Source: Candidatus Nanopelagicaceae bacterium
GTDB taxonomy: Bacteria > Actinomycetota > Actinomycetes > Nanopelagicales > Nanopelagicaceae
Length of the DNA: 7,055 nucleotides
Assembly (NCBI GenBank): GCA_023260175.1
Contig: JALQWD010000039.1
Coordinates: 1 to 7,055, forward strand
Reading direction: 5' to 3'
The notes beneath the pieces were generated by a model that saw only the letters and a list, made by a program, of their open reading frames with translations, made no database searches and was not told the DNA's origin. Shown piece by piece: positions 6,865 to 7,055 of this stretch (position 1 is its first letter; the number at the start of each line of letters is the position of its first letter). A program made the position numbers and the translations under genes.

Positions 6865-6866
6865 TC
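6840..6866. other. Probable chimeric junction between a low-GC actinobacterial sequence and GC-rich foreign DNA
   Basis: RbpA similarity on the minus strand ends at about 6865, while the ArgA-like frame on the plus strand reads coherently from about 6840. The overlap of about 26 bp encodes CPRCGFPAG in one direction and LLENHNEG in the other. GC is about 42% in 6781-6840 and about 64% in 6901-7020 (counted by hand). No insertion-sequence end, tRNA or attachment-site duplication is seen. A short identical stretch between two genomes, joined by assembly or library chimerism, explains all of this. Confidence 0.75.
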
Positions 6867-7055
6867 GGCACGCTGGTGTACGCCAACGAGTACACCCAGA
6901 TCCGGCGCGCCCTGAAGAAGGACATCCGCGCGCTGCTCAACCTGACCAAGAACTCGGTGGCCTCGGAGGAACTGGTCAAACGGACGCGGACGGCCATCGA
7001 GAAGCAGGTGGGCGACTACTACCTTTACGAGATCGACCGGAATCCGGTGGCCTGC
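6840..7055 (+). CDS. argA: ArgA-like N-acetylglutamate synthase, internal fragment, foreign to the rest of the window
   Basis: N-acetylglutamate synthase acetylates glutamate with acetyl-CoA, the first step of arginine synthesis. The plus frame is open from about 6840 to the window edge (72 codons) with no start or stop. It has EGIGTLVYANEY, like the DGxGTM/L segment that joins the amino-acid-kinase domain to the acetyltransferase domain, then an IRRALKKDIRALL helix, EELVKRTRTAIEKQ (compare ILVRRSREQLE in E. coli ArgA) and YYLYEIDRNPVAC, the first strands of the GNAT fold (compare FTIIQRDNTTIACAAL). Of the 66 codons from 6858, 62 end in G or C, unlike any gene upstream. It therefore belongs to a GC-rich organism, probably not an actinobacterium of this type, though I cannot place it. 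A GNAT-only ArgA or an ArgJ/ArgA hybrid cannot be excluded because both ends are missing. The true 5' boundary depends on where the join lies. Confidence 0.72.
   Translation, partial: MLENHNEGIGTLVYANEYTQIRRALKKDIRALLNLTKNSVASEELVKRTRTAIEKQVGDYYLYEIDRNPVAC

Noticed and set aside
6694..7055. A genuine RbpA-ArgA fusion or regulated overlap as a new system
   Set aside because: The genes are on opposite strands, both are incomplete, composition breaks sharply at the boundary, and no promoter or mobile element is present. A chimeric sequence is simpler.
6866..7055. Recent horizontal transfer island beginning at 6866
   Set aside because: Only 190 bp are visible, there are no integrase, repeat or tRNA signs, and a conserved single-copy gene (rbpA) would have been destroyed. 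Reads would be needed to revive this idea.
1..7055. RNA genes, CRISPR arrays, insertion sequences or riboswitches
   Set aside because: Gaps between genes are 47 bp or shorter up to 6840. No tRNA-like cloverleaf, regularly spaced repeats or terminal inverted repeats were seen by eye.

Overview
The window is about 6.85 kb of ordinary chromosomal housekeeping DNA from a low-GC actinobacterium, followed by about 190 bp of unrelated GC-rich DNA at the 3' end. Evidence for the actinobacterial assignment: a SufR-type regulator sits directly upstream of sufB; a CtaA/COX15 haem A synthase has the EFGNR motif; tkt, tal and pgi form one overlapping set; and an RbpA-like protein (an RNA polymerase-binding factor restricted to Actinobacteria) follows. 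The roughly 42-45% GC, A/T-rich third codon positions and tight packing suggest a small-genome freshwater lineage of the Nanopelagicales/acI kind. That placement is inference and was not tested by a search.

Layout: 1-563 (minus) is the N-terminal 187 codons of sufB, running off the left edge. 563-1279 (minus) is sufR, whose TAA stop shares one base with the sufB ATG. ctaA (1280-2131, plus) starts on the base next to sufR's longest start codon, so the two genes are back to back with no spacer. A 47-bp gap with three 10-bp tandem repeats leads to tkt (2179-4182), tal (4179-5207) and pgi (5204-6691). These are joined by 4-bp stop/start overlaps (GTGA and ATGA) and are almost certainly co-transcribed. 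rbpA (minus) converges on pgi with 2 bp between the stop codons. Only its last 56 codons are present. No gene-free stretch longer than 47 bp was found.

How the genes work together: SufR is the iron-sulfur-sensing repressor expected to control its own suf operon (sufR-sufB-...). CtaA makes haem A for the aa3-type cytochrome c oxidase. Transketolase and transaldolase run the non-oxidative pentose phosphate pathway, and Pgi links its fructose-6-phosphate product to glucose-6-phosphate. RbpA tunes transcription initiation by the housekeeping RNA polymerase.

The main anomaly is near 6840-6866. The rbpA reading frame loses its family sequence there, GC rises from about 42% to about 64%, and a plus-strand open frame begins that encodes part of an ArgA-like N-acetylglutamate synthase with about 94% G/C at third positions. 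A stretch of about 26 bp at the boundary reads sensibly as both proteins. The simplest reading is an assembly or library chimera between two organisms joined at a short shared sequence, not a biological fusion. I found no convincing new biological system. The remaining findings are small regulatory or structural observations.
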